Under the pieces are notes generated by a model, which saw only the letters and a list, made by a program, of their open reading frames with translations, was not told the origin of the DNA and ran no database searches. A DNA stretch of 64,000 nt from Gamsiella multidivaricata (lineage: Eukaryota > Mortierellomycota > Mortierellomycetes > Mortierellales > Mortierellaceae): assembly GCF_025024155.1 (NCBI RefSeq), contig NW_026251732.1, forward strand, positions 310,001 to 374,000, read 5' to 3'. A program made the position numbers and the translations under genes. This document shows positions 53,832 through 64,000 of the stretch, one piece after another. Numbering within the stretch: the stretch's first letter is position 1; each line of letters opens with the position of its first letter.

Positions 53832-56126
53832 GGCAGAGTAGCCTCGTTCGTGTGTGTGTGTGTGTGTATTATGATTATTCACATAGGCATTTCAGCATTA
53901 AAGCATAGACATTGATTAATGAATCAACTCGATAGTATTTTATTAAGGACGCGTGAGGCGCGTTGAGCGGTACGCGTTTTGTTTGGTGTCTCTGTGTTGT
54001 GGTGGAGCCGGATTGTTGGGTTTTTCGATAATCTAGAGTAATATATGTGTGTACCCTAGTGATTACGTTCTCCAGGATCGCGCTCAGGACGCGATCGACG
54101 GACGGACGGACAGATAGAAGGAATGCTCTCTTGCTCTCATCGGAGACTTTGTGATCTGGGCGCGTTTTATCTTTATCTTTCTTTATATCCCCGAGGCAGT
54201 ATTTCTTGATTCTACGACGTTGCGCGGGAAATCGAGCTCTTTTGTGTGTGTGCATTGCTGAAAAGTGTGTGTCAAGGTGGTCTGCGTCCGTGTTTCGTAA
54301 TTTTCTTGAGACTCGTCCTTACTCCTTTCCATGGCGTTCCTTGCTACAGCTACAGCTATATTTTTTCTAATGGAATTGCCATTTATTTTCGTGTGGAAAT
54401 GACACCTTGGCGGGGACACAGCACCAACAATAAAATAAATAAAGAAACCAGGGGCACAGGTTTGCCAGCGATGACTAAACAAAGGATCGCGCCGCATTCG
54501 ATTCTCGCGTCCGCATCTCCGCGTTACATCTCTAGTTCTCTCATGACTGGCGCTCATAACCGAGGAAGGAAAGCTCCAATGCGCTATGCAGAACCAGACA
54601 GTGGCAACAAAATGCACATCGCCTTCAGAAAAGACCAAAAAAAAAAAAGAAAAAAAAAAGGGAGTGCACAGAGATGTGTTTTGAAAGAACCACAGGCGAT
54701 GGCGACAGACCGCAATGGTCAATGTCCAGGCCTGAGTAGACACACACTCGTCTCAGAAACTGAACCGCATTGCCGCGGTGTGGCCCAGGTGACCACTTTC
54801 CTCCCTCACACACCCCTGCTTCCTCTTCCCCCCTCTGCATGCTCTTCTTTTGGGCGTGCAGTAGACCAAGGCGGTAAGATGTAAGGTCAAGGTTGTTCTT
54901 TCCGTCATCCTGTTTATTTTTGGTGCCCTCTTGCACCACTTTGTACATCAAGCATTGACCATCTGATGCGCTTACACAACGAAGAGCAAGAGGGCGCGCG
55001 CGAGAGTGAAGGAGAGTGGGCGAGAGAGGAGGCGAGGGTGTGTTGCCGCCAATTGTACACTTCAGGCACATTATTTGATTGCTCTGATATTGTGTTACGG
55101 TATCATGTCAGCATTTGTATGTTTCCATGTCATCGTCAATGCTGTCGGAAGTAATTGAATAAAAGAACTCCGTAAAGAATAACACTCATCTGGAAAATGT
55201 CCGTGTGCGTGCGTGTTTCCCATGTTTATGTGTTTGTAAACGGGATTGGGGGTGAGTCAGGGCTGCAATAGACCTGGAAGCGCTGAAGTAGCCATGAATG
55301 TAGTGCCGATGCGTTGAAGACCTTGCCTCCCTGTTTCTTTACTTGCGCCGGCTGTTTCCCTTTACTCCCTCTTTTCACTGTTCCATCCTCCGCCGTCCTT
55401 CCTCCTCTCAGCGCGCACTCTCCTTTGACACACTCTCACCCTCTCCCAGACAGCCATCAGCCATTATTTTCTGTCTCTTTCCTGAGTTTCCACCTTCACG
55501 ACCACCCGTCAGCATTGCCAGCACCACCGCTTTATTCAATTTGCTCCTACCATTCTCTCCATGCCCCCTGGCCAGCCCTTTATTATCACTGCCCATTACC
55601 ACACTCGAGCGTCCAGGGTCGTTATTGCTATATTGGCATTGCAGGAATAGTATCTACAGCAAGAGCAATATCTACAGCAGAGAGCGACAAGAACAGAGGA
55701 CTCCACACCGACACCGAGACGAAGGACAAGAACAAAAGAAGGTAGGAAGAGTACAAGAGCACCTTTCTTTTCTCTCTCTTCTCTCCCCTCTGCAATCCCT
55801 CTCGTCTTCCCTGCTCTGTCCGCTCTCTTTCCTTTCCTTTCCTTCTCCTCCCCCCTTTTTTGCCCTTGAAAGTCAAAGGAGCACAGACGCTGCAAGCCCT
55901 GGGACACAGTCTCCCCTATGTGCTGGACACAAATAGCTTAGCACCCACAGACGTATTCGGACTGCAGTCGGTTGTCAATTGGGAGACAGCGAATCGAAAC
56001 AGACTGCAGTTCCAGGCATCGCAGCCTCGGCCTCCACCCCGCCCCGACCAACCAGACATAGCTAACCCTGTCTGGGCCAATCGCAGCAGGCCCCATCGCA
56101 GCACAACACCCCTGCCCCTGATCCCT
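53794..56126. other. Intergenic stretch, no gene seen
   Basis: It starts with A(29) at 53800-53828 and a GT repeat near 53850-53867. The rest is unique sequence with CT-rich parts (55310-55860) and no supported coding frame. Confidence 0.5.
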
Positions 56127-56143
56127 TATATTTAACAGGTGCC
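56127..56143 (+). promoter_or_regulatory. TATA-like box with CAGGTGCC
   Basis: TATATTTAA followed by CAGGTGCC, about 300 bases before the ATG at 56441. It shares the arrangement seen before the chitin deacetylase gene. Confidence 0.4.
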
Positions 56144-56440
56144 AGCTCCTGGATACCCGCAATCTGTCGCCATCCCGTCCACTCACCCACCCCTGGGCCT
56201 CCTCCTCCCCCCACATCTTACCGTGCCATCAATCTCCCTTCCTCCTCCTGTCCTTCGCTGTTTCTCACTGTTCTCTACTTGCAGCCATCCCTACCATCCT
56301 ACCATCCTACCATCCTGCTGCACTCTCCTACCATCGGGAAATTGCTCACCGATACTCACCGTCTTCCTCTTTCTGTCCTTCCCATAAACGCCGTTCGTCT
56401 TCTCTTTTTTTTTGGGCATTGCACAGCACCTAGCTCTCAC

Positions 56441-57996
56441 ATGCTGTCCTCGGCCTCCACCACCGCCCTGTCACACCCCTCCCCAAAGTCGCCTGCCACC
56501 ATCACAGGCAAAGGCACGAGCACAGGCACGAGCACCGCAGCAACCGGAAGGACATCTTTGTCATTTTCCTCTTCCTCCTCCTCCTCCTCCTCCTCCATAA
56601 AGGTAGATGCCGCAGGAGGAGGTGCAGGAAGAGCCACAGGAAGAGGAGCAGCAGCAGAACCCACAGAGGCTTCTCCAACGTCATCCGTCCTTGCCGCCCC
56701 CGCGTCAGCCTCCTCACCTCCTTCTCCCCAGGCACAAGCAAAAGCAAAGGCAGACGCCCATGCTCATGCCTATGCGTCCCCTTCAAAACCAAGGCCGATC
56801 ATCTCCTCCCCACACTCCCCCTCATCCCGGTCTCCCTCCAGACCCTCACGCTCTCTCTCTCTCATATCCCCAATCACCTTAGCCATCCTCTCCCAGACCC
56901 TGTCTCCACCGCTACCCAGCCCTCCCCCCCCTCCTCCTTTTCTTCGTCCCCACCTCCACTTCCTCGTCAGCACCTCCGTCAGCACTCTGAAGAACACGCC
57001 AGATCCTCGTCCACATCGATGCACACTCCCCACCAGCACTATCCATTCTTCCACCGAAACCACCAACGCCAGTATAGCCACCCCCAATCACCACCAGGGC
57101 CTACATCGACCACCCTTGCCCAGTCGCCGCATCGCCGCCAGAGCAAACCAAGCCCGGCTACATCGTCCTCGACATCTTCGTCTGCACCGTCGTCTCCTGC
57201 CTTCTCACTCGATTCCCCACCGACCTCTCCCCAATACCGCATCGATAACAGCAGCAACGCCGCAACAACTCTGCCCCCACTGCCGTACTTTCCCCCCCTG
57301 CCCTTTCCCCCTGAACTCGAGGACTTTTCGACTGTTGCGTCAGAGGAGGTACAACAGGAACAAAAACAGGAGGAACAACAACAACAACAACAACAACAGA
57401 AGCATTTTCAGGACCTTCTTCTCGATCCTGCGAACTCGAACGCGAGTACAAACGCAAACATAAACGCACAAACAACAACAACAAACACGGCCAAGGCGTC
57501 ATCGTTCTCACCACCTTCCACGCCGCTGCTGCCGCCCCTGACAGGAATGCTGGCAGCTCATTCAGCAGGAGCGAATGGAGGCTCACAAGCGATTCCGATC
57601 CCAACTCGTCCTGGGCTTTACAACAATCGCAGCAGTATTAATAATAGCAGCAGCAATAATAATGATTATAACAATTGCAATAACAGCAGCAATACCAGGA
57701 GCAGCGGCAGTAACATTAGACCGGTGGTTAATCAGAGCAACAGTTCAACGGGGATAAAGGAGAGTGGCTTCGACCATGGGATCGATACCAGGATTGGGAA
57801 CCAGAACCGCCCACGAAGGGACAGTAATGGACAACATCACCATCTGGGCTTCCAGAACAACGGCCAGGCCAGCCTCAGTGTGGGCAGCAATAGCCGGACA
57901 GCCTTGGTCAGCCCTAGTTCCTCGGGCCAGGGATCGTCGTTGAAGAGCGAGTCAAGCTACCTCAGCTCGCGACGCAGTTCCAAGGATTCGTGGTAG
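56441..57996 (+). CDS. Unknown low-complexity protein (Ser/Pro, Gln, Asn tracts); frame change in a C run
   Basis: I do not recognise a family. The ATG at 56441 opens a Ser/Thr/Ala-rich frame that stays plausible to about 56930. From there the neighbouring frame, open to TGG-TAG at 57994-57996, has the better composition (Ser/Pro, then an acidic segment E-L-E-D-F-S-T-V, a Q(8) tract at about 57378-57401, Asn-rich runs and a Ser-rich tail ending S-S-R-R-S-S-K-D-S-W). The switch falls at a run of C bases (about 56921-56935), so either a homopolymer error or an unrecognised intron joins the two. The Asn/Gln tracts suggest an intrinsically disordered regulatory or RNA-granule protein, but this is a guess. 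The exact length (about 515 residues if joined) is uncertain. Confidence 0.5.
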
Positions 57997-58476
57997 GCGA
58001 ATGGTCCATCATTCCTCCTCAGTATTGCTATATTACTATTATCATTGTTGCTATTGTTATTCTATCCTTCTTCCCCTGATTCCCCTCCCTTCTTTAAAAG
58101 TGGTGGTCCCTGCGCAAAGAAATATTATGGGAGAGGGGGGGCTACCAATCACTGGGACGGCGCATGAAATGGCGGCAAAACACAAGAATGCAACAACAAG
58201 AAGAAGATATGCGGTTGTTGACAGGGGTGGAATAATTGGTCGGGTCAATTGTTGCTGGCGAGCCTATTTCCGCTCATTGTGCGATTATGTATTGTGTTCT
58301 TTTCCCGCCATTCTCTCCTTTCTTTTTCTTCTTTTTCTTCGACGTTCTCAATGTACGGTCTTCTCCCCTTTGCCTCCGTGTATGTGGTGCTTTTTAAAGA
58401 GTGTGATTGTCCGATTGTCTTGCTGTTCTATTGATATCTTTTTTTTTTTTTCCTCACTTGCTCTCGACCAAGCCTG
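57997..58476. other. Intergenic stretch, no gene seen
   Basis: 3' flank of the low-complexity gene and upstream region of the RasGEF gene. Pyrimidine-rich, nothing coding supported. Confidence 0.5.
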
Positions 58477-58484
58477 TATAAATA
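58477..58484 (+). promoter_or_regulatory. TATA box of the RasGEF gene
   Basis: TATAAATA lies 78 bases before the ATG at 58555, the clearest core promoter in the window. Confidence 0.65.
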
Positions 58485-58554
58485 CCTCTGCCTCAGTGGA
58501 GCCGCTCCTCTCTCTCTTGCTTCTTTCTACTTTTGTATCCTCACTAACTATATT

Positions 58555-59797
58555 ATGGCTGTGCGTGCGCCCATGGAACAATGCTCCGATTTTTCTTTTC
58601 TTAGCGAGTCCGCCCCCGGCACCACCGTCGATGATCTCGTAGACCAGCTCACCATGCCCGATTATGCAAGCCTGGATGGTAAGGACGCTCTCCCTCGGCG
58701 ATATTTTTTTTGCGTTCGCCTTCTGTTCGCTTCTGTCGCTTTATTAGTAACCAACAGTTTCGAACTCCTTTTTTAGAAAAAAACAAGAAAAACTCTTATC
58801 TGGAAATGCATGACCCGATAACGACAGACCATATTGCACGGACAAAGGTGTTTCTGTTGATCTACCGCAAATTCATGCGTCCGCGCGAACTCCTCGAGAT
58901 GTTCATTGCGCGTTTCGACGCGCTGCAGGACTCTGCCGATGACGAGGATATGGAGGCCAACAAGACACGACTAAGGTGTGTGCTATGTCCCAAAGGTTCT
59001 ATTTCTGTGTTCTGCCTCAAACGCGTTGACTGGTCAGCTAATCTTGGACAACCTTGGACCACATTTTTCGTTGTTATGCAAAACGAAATCGGGTTTTTTG
59101 ATGTGCATTTAGGATTTGTTCGTGTCTTTACTATTGGTTCAAGGATCATCCGAACGATATTCTCCATCGCCAGACTCGGCAGCGCGTGGTTACATTCCTA
59201 CGTGAGCGTGTCGCGCTGTTTCCATATCTAAACCAGTACTACATCCAGCTACTATCCCTATCCTCGATCCATTATTTCAACACCTGGCGATGGCCACACC
59301 CGGACCATGGTGATCATGCCAGTGTGTCCTCGCGTGCGTCCTCTATCTCTGGCACACATATCTCGGCCTCGGTCTCGTCGGTCTCGGACGATGACTCGGA
59401 TTCGGGCTTCCCGGACACGGGCAGCGTCCATAGCGAGGAGGAAATGGACGAGGACCGCGAGTGGGGACTGGTGGACGAGGATGAAGTCCCGTTCGAGCAT
59501 ATCGAGACCAACGGGAACACAGGTCCTGGCAGCAAGAAGAACTCGATGAACCTGGACAGCCTTACGGCGCTTGTGCACCCGGTCTTGGTGGGCAGTGGCG
59601 CGATTAATAGTCGGCCACATTCAAAGACACTATTTCCGAATCATTATGTGCTGGGTCGGGATCGTCGATCGAGCACTGGATCGTTTGCGCAATCGCCGTG
59701 CGCTATGGAGACGTTTGTCGCAGGACGCAGGGGTTCGGCGTCGTCGGTTTCGTCAAATCCGGGACCGTTCACGATCACGTCGCCAATAGTTTACCTT

Positions 59798-59829
<32 letters not shown>

Positions 59830-61406
59830 GCAGCAGCAGCAGTCGGGGCCATACGCGATGACAGCGATGGTGGGGTTTCCGGAGGGCGAGGGGTTGCCAC
59901 TACATACGCCGCCGATGGGTCCGATCCCGCTCATTGGCAAGAGGAGTAGCAGCCAGTCCTATCGTCAGCAGCGGAATATATTGGTCAACCAGCCAGGGGT
60001 GATCACAACATCGCCATCACCGGGATTGGTTCAGTCCGCGCCTATGCCTATGCTCGGAAGTGTAGCGCAGGGGTCGTATTCGACACCGATGTTGGCCTCT
60101 GCGCCGATCTCGACGCTCGGACCTGCGGCACAGTCGACGTGCACTTTGGTAGGGTCAGAAGCACAGGGGCCGATTGCTGCGGTGACGAAGGCGGCGTTGA
60201 GCTTCAAGGATACGATGGACGAGAAGATGTATCCGTTTACTCAGCAGCAGCAGCAGCAGCAACACCATCATCATCATCATCATCATCATGGAAAGATACC
60301 GCATTGTTCATGGCTGCACTTGAGCTCTTCGCCTATGGATCATCATGCATCGGTAGTGGCGTTCTTGGAGATCAAAGATACGACGATTGCGGATCAGCTC
60401 ACTTGTATGGAGTACAAACTTTTCAGGAAGCTGAAGGTACTTTTTTTTCACTAGTTTTGTTATCGTGATGAACAACGATTGATTATGATCATGGACTTAC
60501 CTTTCCCCCCCTTCTTTGCACTAACGAAAATATTTGATTATTTTTCTCTTCGATCTATGATGGTGATGGTGGTGGTAGCCGAGAGATATGCTCCGACAGG
60601 TGTGGAAGACCAAGAAGGGATCGGTAGCGTTTCAGGGATGTATCAAGCATTTCAATTTCATCTCGTCGTGGGTTGGCACGATGACCCTACTGTCGCCGAA
60701 GGCCAAGCACCGCGCCAGGATGATGGAGAAGTTCATCTCTATTGCCAAGGTTCGTAGAACAAAAAACATGTCTGCGCTCCAAAAAAAAAAATGGATTGGT
60801 TGACTGATTCTGTAGGTTCAATGTATAGTCTGGATAGTTTTGCTAACGATTTTTATTTTTTTATTTTTTACCCAATCTGTACAGATTCTGCGCGACATGG
60901 GTAACTTCAACACGACGATGGCGATTATCGGCGCGATGAACTCGTCCTCGATCCACCGCCTCTCCCAAACCCGGGAATTACTCCAGAGCAAAGAGATCTG
61001 GAACACGTTCAAGGAATTGGAGCACCTGATGAGTTCCGAACGCTCGTTCTTTGAGTACCGAGCCGCGCTGCGCACGTCCAGGACCCCATGCATCCCTTAT
61101 CTCGGGGTCCATCTCGGGGATTTGTTCTCGATTGGCGAGGGCAACCGGGACTTTCGACAGGACGGGACATTGCATTGGCAGAAATTCGTGTTGATGACGG
61201 ACGTGATCTCGATGGTGGTCTCGTTCCAACAGGGGTCCGATCAGGTCTATGGGAAGATCCAGTTCGACCCCGAGATCGCCAGGGTGATCGTGGATAGGCA
61301 GGTCTTGGACGATGAGGCCATGTACACGAAATCGGTGGCGGTGGAGCCGCCGGGGAACGGGAAGTTGAGTCATTCGAAGAGTCTGAGCAAATTCGCGTTC
61401 TTTTGA
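58555..61406 (+). CDS. Ras guanine-nucleotide exchange factor (Cdc25-type)
   Basis: Activates Ras-family GTPases by catalysing GDP release at membranes. Exons are 58555-58678, 58777-58975, 59113-60436, 60579-60749 and 60885-61406, joined to 779 residues. The REM (RasGEF_N) domain covers about residues 45-190, with L-I-Y-R-K-F-M-R-P-R-E-L-L and Y-Y-W-F-K-D-H-P-N-D. Next is a long disordered linker (about 190-500) with a Q(15) tract encoded at 59800-59841 and a Q(7)H(10) tract near 60242-60289. The catalytic RasGEF domain follows to the C-terminus, with I-A-D-Q-L-T-C-M-E-Y-K-L-F, F-N-F-I-S-S-W-V, the helical-hairpin part N-F-N-T-T-M-A-I-I-G-A-M-N-S-S-S-I-H-R-L and P-C-I-P-Y-L-G-V-H-L-G-D-L. All hallmark segments are intact. 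No SH3 domain is present, unlike yeast Cdc25. Confidence 0.93.
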
Positions 61407-61972
61407 GAGACGACTCGAAGGAACCTCCCCCCCCCCTCCTCTCCCCTTCCCTCGTTTGAACGACCTTTTTTTTTTTTGTGCTTTTACTTTGTTTGATGAC
61501 CGTTGTATGCTTCTCTTGGATCGGATGCGTTTCAAAGGGAAGGTTGTATATAGTCCCATGTAATATTTTCCACACCCTCTCATTCATCTTCTGTAATATA
61601 TCCGCAATAACGATACGACAATAGTAGTAGTAGTAGTAGTAGTAGTAGTTAGTAATAATATTCGCCGAGAAGAAGTCCCGAAGCGCGAAACGTAAAGTCC
61701 TTTTGTGTCTGTGTCTATGTCTGCGTATGTGTATGCGTTGGGATCGGCTTGTTTACTGAGGTGCAAAAGACCTACAGAGAGGACAAAGGACGTGTAGAGT
61801 TTTTTTTTTTTTGTTTTCTTTATTTCACGATTCAGTTAATCCGGGAATAAGAGACAAGCGGTGCCAAAAAAAAATAGATCATTGTAGTTTTAAAATAGCA
61901 TGGCGTGGTGTAGTGTGGGTGTGAGTGCAATGAATAATGTAGAAATATTTACAAAAAAACCTTCCAGTCTTT
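61407..61972. other. Convergent 3' flank
   Basis: 3' UTRs of the RasGEF (+) and 6PGDH (-) genes, including a TAG trinucleotide repeat (61622-61649). No gene seen. Confidence 0.55.
61622..61649. repeat. TAG trinucleotide microsatellite
   Basis: Nine TAG units, followed by TTAGTAATAATA. Confidence 0.85.
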
Positions 61973-62848
61973 TTAAGCAAGGTAAGTAGTCGAAGCGACA
62001 TTGCCTCCACGACCAGTCCAGTTGGTGTGGACCCACTCAGGGTTATCGAGACGCTGGTAGGTGTGCGCACCAAAGTAATCTCTCTGGGCCTGGAGCAAGT
62101 TCGCGGGCAAGACAGCGTGTCTGTAACCATCAAAGAAGGCCAGGGCCGAGGAGGTCGCAGGGGTGGGGATTCCGAGCAAGGCCGACTGGGCAACAACGTT
62201 TCTCCATCCGGGGGCGGCCTCAGAGACGGCCTTGGTGAAGAAGGGGTCGAACAACAGGTTCTCGAGTTCGGGGTTCTTGGTGTAGGCGGCCTTGATGTCA
62301 CCCAAGAAGACGGAACGAATGATGCAGCCACCGCGCCACATGAGCGCAATGCCAGCATTGTTCAGGTTCCAGTTGTTCTCCTTTGCGGCCTCGCGCATGA
62401 GCATGAAACCCTGGGCGTACGAGATGATCTTGGAGGCATACAGGGCCTTGGAGACGTCATGGATGAACTGCTTCTTGTCGCCAGTGAACTTGCCATCGGG
62501 GCCACCGAGGATCTTCGAGGCACGGACACGCTCGTCCTTGATCGCGGACAGGCAGCGCGCAAAAACGGCCTCACCGATCAAAGTGACGGGCATGCCGTTG
62601 TCGAGTGCGGAGACGACAGTCCACTTGCCGGTTCCCTTCTGCTCTCAGGCAAAGCAGGTCCATTCAATTGAAAATCAGACAAGACGGGAAGCGAAAAAAA
62701 AAAAAAAAAAAAAAAAGACTTGTCAGAAATTTCAATTGAGCGGGTGTACAATGTCATCTGAAAGAAACAAATGATGACGCGGGAAAGAGAATGCTACCGG
62801 CTGGGTAGCTTGAGCCACACAACTGCGCACGATAAAACATCGATCTGG

Positions 62849-62898
<50 letters not shown>

Positions 62899-63874
62899 GG
62901 TATAAAGACAAACACAATCGTAATTTTACCTGTCCAGCAGTGTCCTTGATATGCTCGACCAAAGGTGAGCCATCGGTATCCTTGAACTTGAGGATATCGC
63001 GGGTAATCTCGATGAGGTATGAGTCAAGCTCGCCCTGGTTCCACTCCGTGAAGATGTCAGCGAGTTCCTCAGCAGAGAGTCCGAGGGCCTCCCTGAGGAT
63101 CTGGTAGGCCTCGCAAATCATCTGCATGTCACCGTACTCGATTCCGTTGTGGACCATCTTGACGTAGTGTCCAGCACCAGTCTCACCGACCCAGTCGCAG
63201 CAGGGCTCGCCATCGACCTTAGCAGCAATGGCCTGGAAAATGGGCTTGACATGGGGCCTATCATGTCATATCATCCGATCGAAGAAAAGCAACCAAAGAG
63301 ATGGGTAAGTGGTTTGTATTTTTTTTGAAGTGAGCTCGTAATTACCACGATTAGCCATGCGTATTGACAGATAATACGAATGCCATGGTACAATGTATTT
63401 GTCGCAAAGTGTTGGAAATGCAGTAATAAAATGGACATCCTTAAGCACACTTTGCTTTGTTACTTACCATGCTTCCTTGGAACCACCAGGCATCATGGAG
63501 GGGCCATGACGAGCGCCCTCCTCACCACCAGAGACACCGCATCCGACATAAAGGAGTCCCTTGGCCTCCAACTCCTTGGTGCGACGAATAGTATCGGGGA
63601 AGTGAGAGTTTCCACCATCAATGATGATATCACCCTTCTCGAGGTGAGGCAAGAGCTGATCAATAAAGTCATCAACGGCCTGACCGGCCTTGACGAGCAG
63701 CATGACCTTGCGAGGACGCTTCAGCTTCTTGCAGAGCTCCTCGACCGAGTGAGCACCAACGATCTGAGTGCCCTTGGCTTCGTTCGCAAGGAAATGATCG
63801 ACCTTGGAGACGGTTCTGTTGAAGGCGCAGACAACGAAGCCGTTGTCGTTCATGTTGAGGATCAGGTTCTGACC
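61973..63874 (-). CDS. GND1: 6-phosphogluconate dehydrogenase, decarboxylating (5' end outside window)
   Basis: Third step of the oxidative pentose phosphate pathway: 6-phosphogluconate plus NADP+ to ribulose 5-phosphate, CO2 and NADPH, in the cytosol. Visible exons on the minus strand are 63468-63874, 62930-63257 and 61973-62638, giving 466 residues of an expected 485-490. The first codons are G-Q-N-L-I-L-N-M-N, so only the start of the Rossmann motif (ending V-M-G) lies beyond the right edge. Present are the cofactor-binding Asn-Arg (F-N-R-T), [12 protein letters not shown] with G-P-S-M-M-P-G-G, the catalytic Lys in [12 protein letters not shown], and Q-K-G-T-G-K-W-T rejoined across the 62639-62929 intron. 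The C-terminal R-H motif and the G-R-G-G tail (before S-T-T-Y) are present. That intron contains A(23) and a GA dinucleotide repeat. Confidence 0.95.
62694..62716. repeat. Poly(A) run, 23 bases, inside 6PGDH intron
   Basis: An uninterrupted A run on the + strand (a T run in the sense RNA) inside the 62639-62929 intron, near its 3' splice site in sense direction. Confidence 0.9.
62854..62893. repeat. GA dinucleotide microsatellite inside 6PGDH intron
   Basis: About 20 GA units, read as a CT tract in the sense RNA, in the same intron. Confidence 0.9.
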
Positions 63875-64000
63875 CTATTTGTTGTTGTAGCCATGTCATT
63901 TCATGCAAAGACGATTAACAGGACATATGGATAGCAAAAAGCGCAGGAGAAGAAAAAAACGAGGGAAGAGGCGTGAGAAATGATTTTCTTCAAGCGTGGA
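63875..64000. other. Partial intron of 6PGDH at the right edge
   Basis: It precedes the GGT-CAG exon start in sense direction. The missing first exon should encode about 15-25 residues including the Rossmann Gly motif, beyond the window. Confidence 0.7.

Noticed and set aside
53794..56126. Several 60-210-residue frames on both strands
   Set aside because: Overlapping frames of equal quality, low complexity, no domain or splice evidence.
1..64000. CRISPR arrays, operons, bacterial-type signals
   Set aside because: The window is eukaryotic (spliceosomal introns, U1 snRNA); no regularly spaced repeats with spacers were seen.

Overview
The window is nuclear DNA of a filamentous fungus, most likely a Mortierellaceae species (Mortierella/Linnemannia/Podila group). 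Three things point there: a cytochrome b5-fused delta-6 fatty acid desaturase that closely resembles the Mortierella arachidonic-acid pathway enzyme as I remember it, a Crinkler (CRN)-type effector remnant, and genes with many short GT-AG introns. The window also holds two nuclear tRNA genes and a U1 snRNA gene. I reconstructed exon structures by hand. For most spliced genes the exon lengths sum to a multiple of three and rejoin conserved family motifs, which is the main support for the models.

Layout: 1-1889 (-) decayed CRN-kinase effector; 2682-3730 (+) decayed DDE transposase; 4262-4424 (+) U1 snRNA; 4814-6280 (+) unknown Ser/Pro-rich gene whose frame carries two TAG codons; 8174-10212 (+) amino-acid permease; 10360-10432 (-) tRNA-Ile(AAT); 12138-13829 (+) WHI2-like growth regulator with a 741-nt intron; 15117-16499 (-) RNA polymerase subunit RPB5, divergent from 16783-17509 (+) prefoldin subunit 6; 17850-19872 (-) delta-6 desaturase; 21181-23294 (-) nucleotide-sugar transporter; 24847-28629 (+) KDM3-like JmjC protein with altered iron ligands; 30709-31887 (-) unknown Ser-rich coiled-coil protein; 33437-34630 (-) mucin-like membrane protein; 37315-38643 (+) mitochondrial oxaloacetate carrier OAC1; 39039-39756 (-) calmodulin-like protein; 41187-41260 (+) tRNA-Val(AAC); 42892-46107 (+) secreted Cys-rich domain fused to a NIPA-type Mg2+ transporter; 46654-49743 (+) ELMO-domain protein; 52407-53793 (+) GPI-type chitin deacetylase; 56441-57996 (+) low-complexity unknown; 58555-61406 (+) Ras guanine-nucleotide exchange factor; 61973-63874 (-) 6-phosphogluconate dehydrogenase, cut by the right edge.

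There is no operon logic. Most genes are housekeeping (transcription, chaperone, NADPH and lipid metabolism, transport, cell wall, small-GTPase signalling) separated by 0.3-2.7 kb of sequence rich in pyrimidine tracts, homopolymers and microsatellites. The left 6 kb is the accessory part, with an effector and a transposase that are both broken. 6-phosphogluconate dehydrogenase (NADPH supply) and the desaturase could act in the same lipid programme, but that is inference.

The observations I rate highest are the KDM3-like protein whose JmjC iron-binding triad appears replaced, the Cys-rich ectodomain fused to a NIPA transporter, the complete U1 snRNA gene, the dual-ending transporter gene in which splicing decides between a short and a long tail, the 22- and 21-nt micro-exons of the calmodulin-like gene, and an 86-nt near-perfect hairpin in an otherwise empty stretch.
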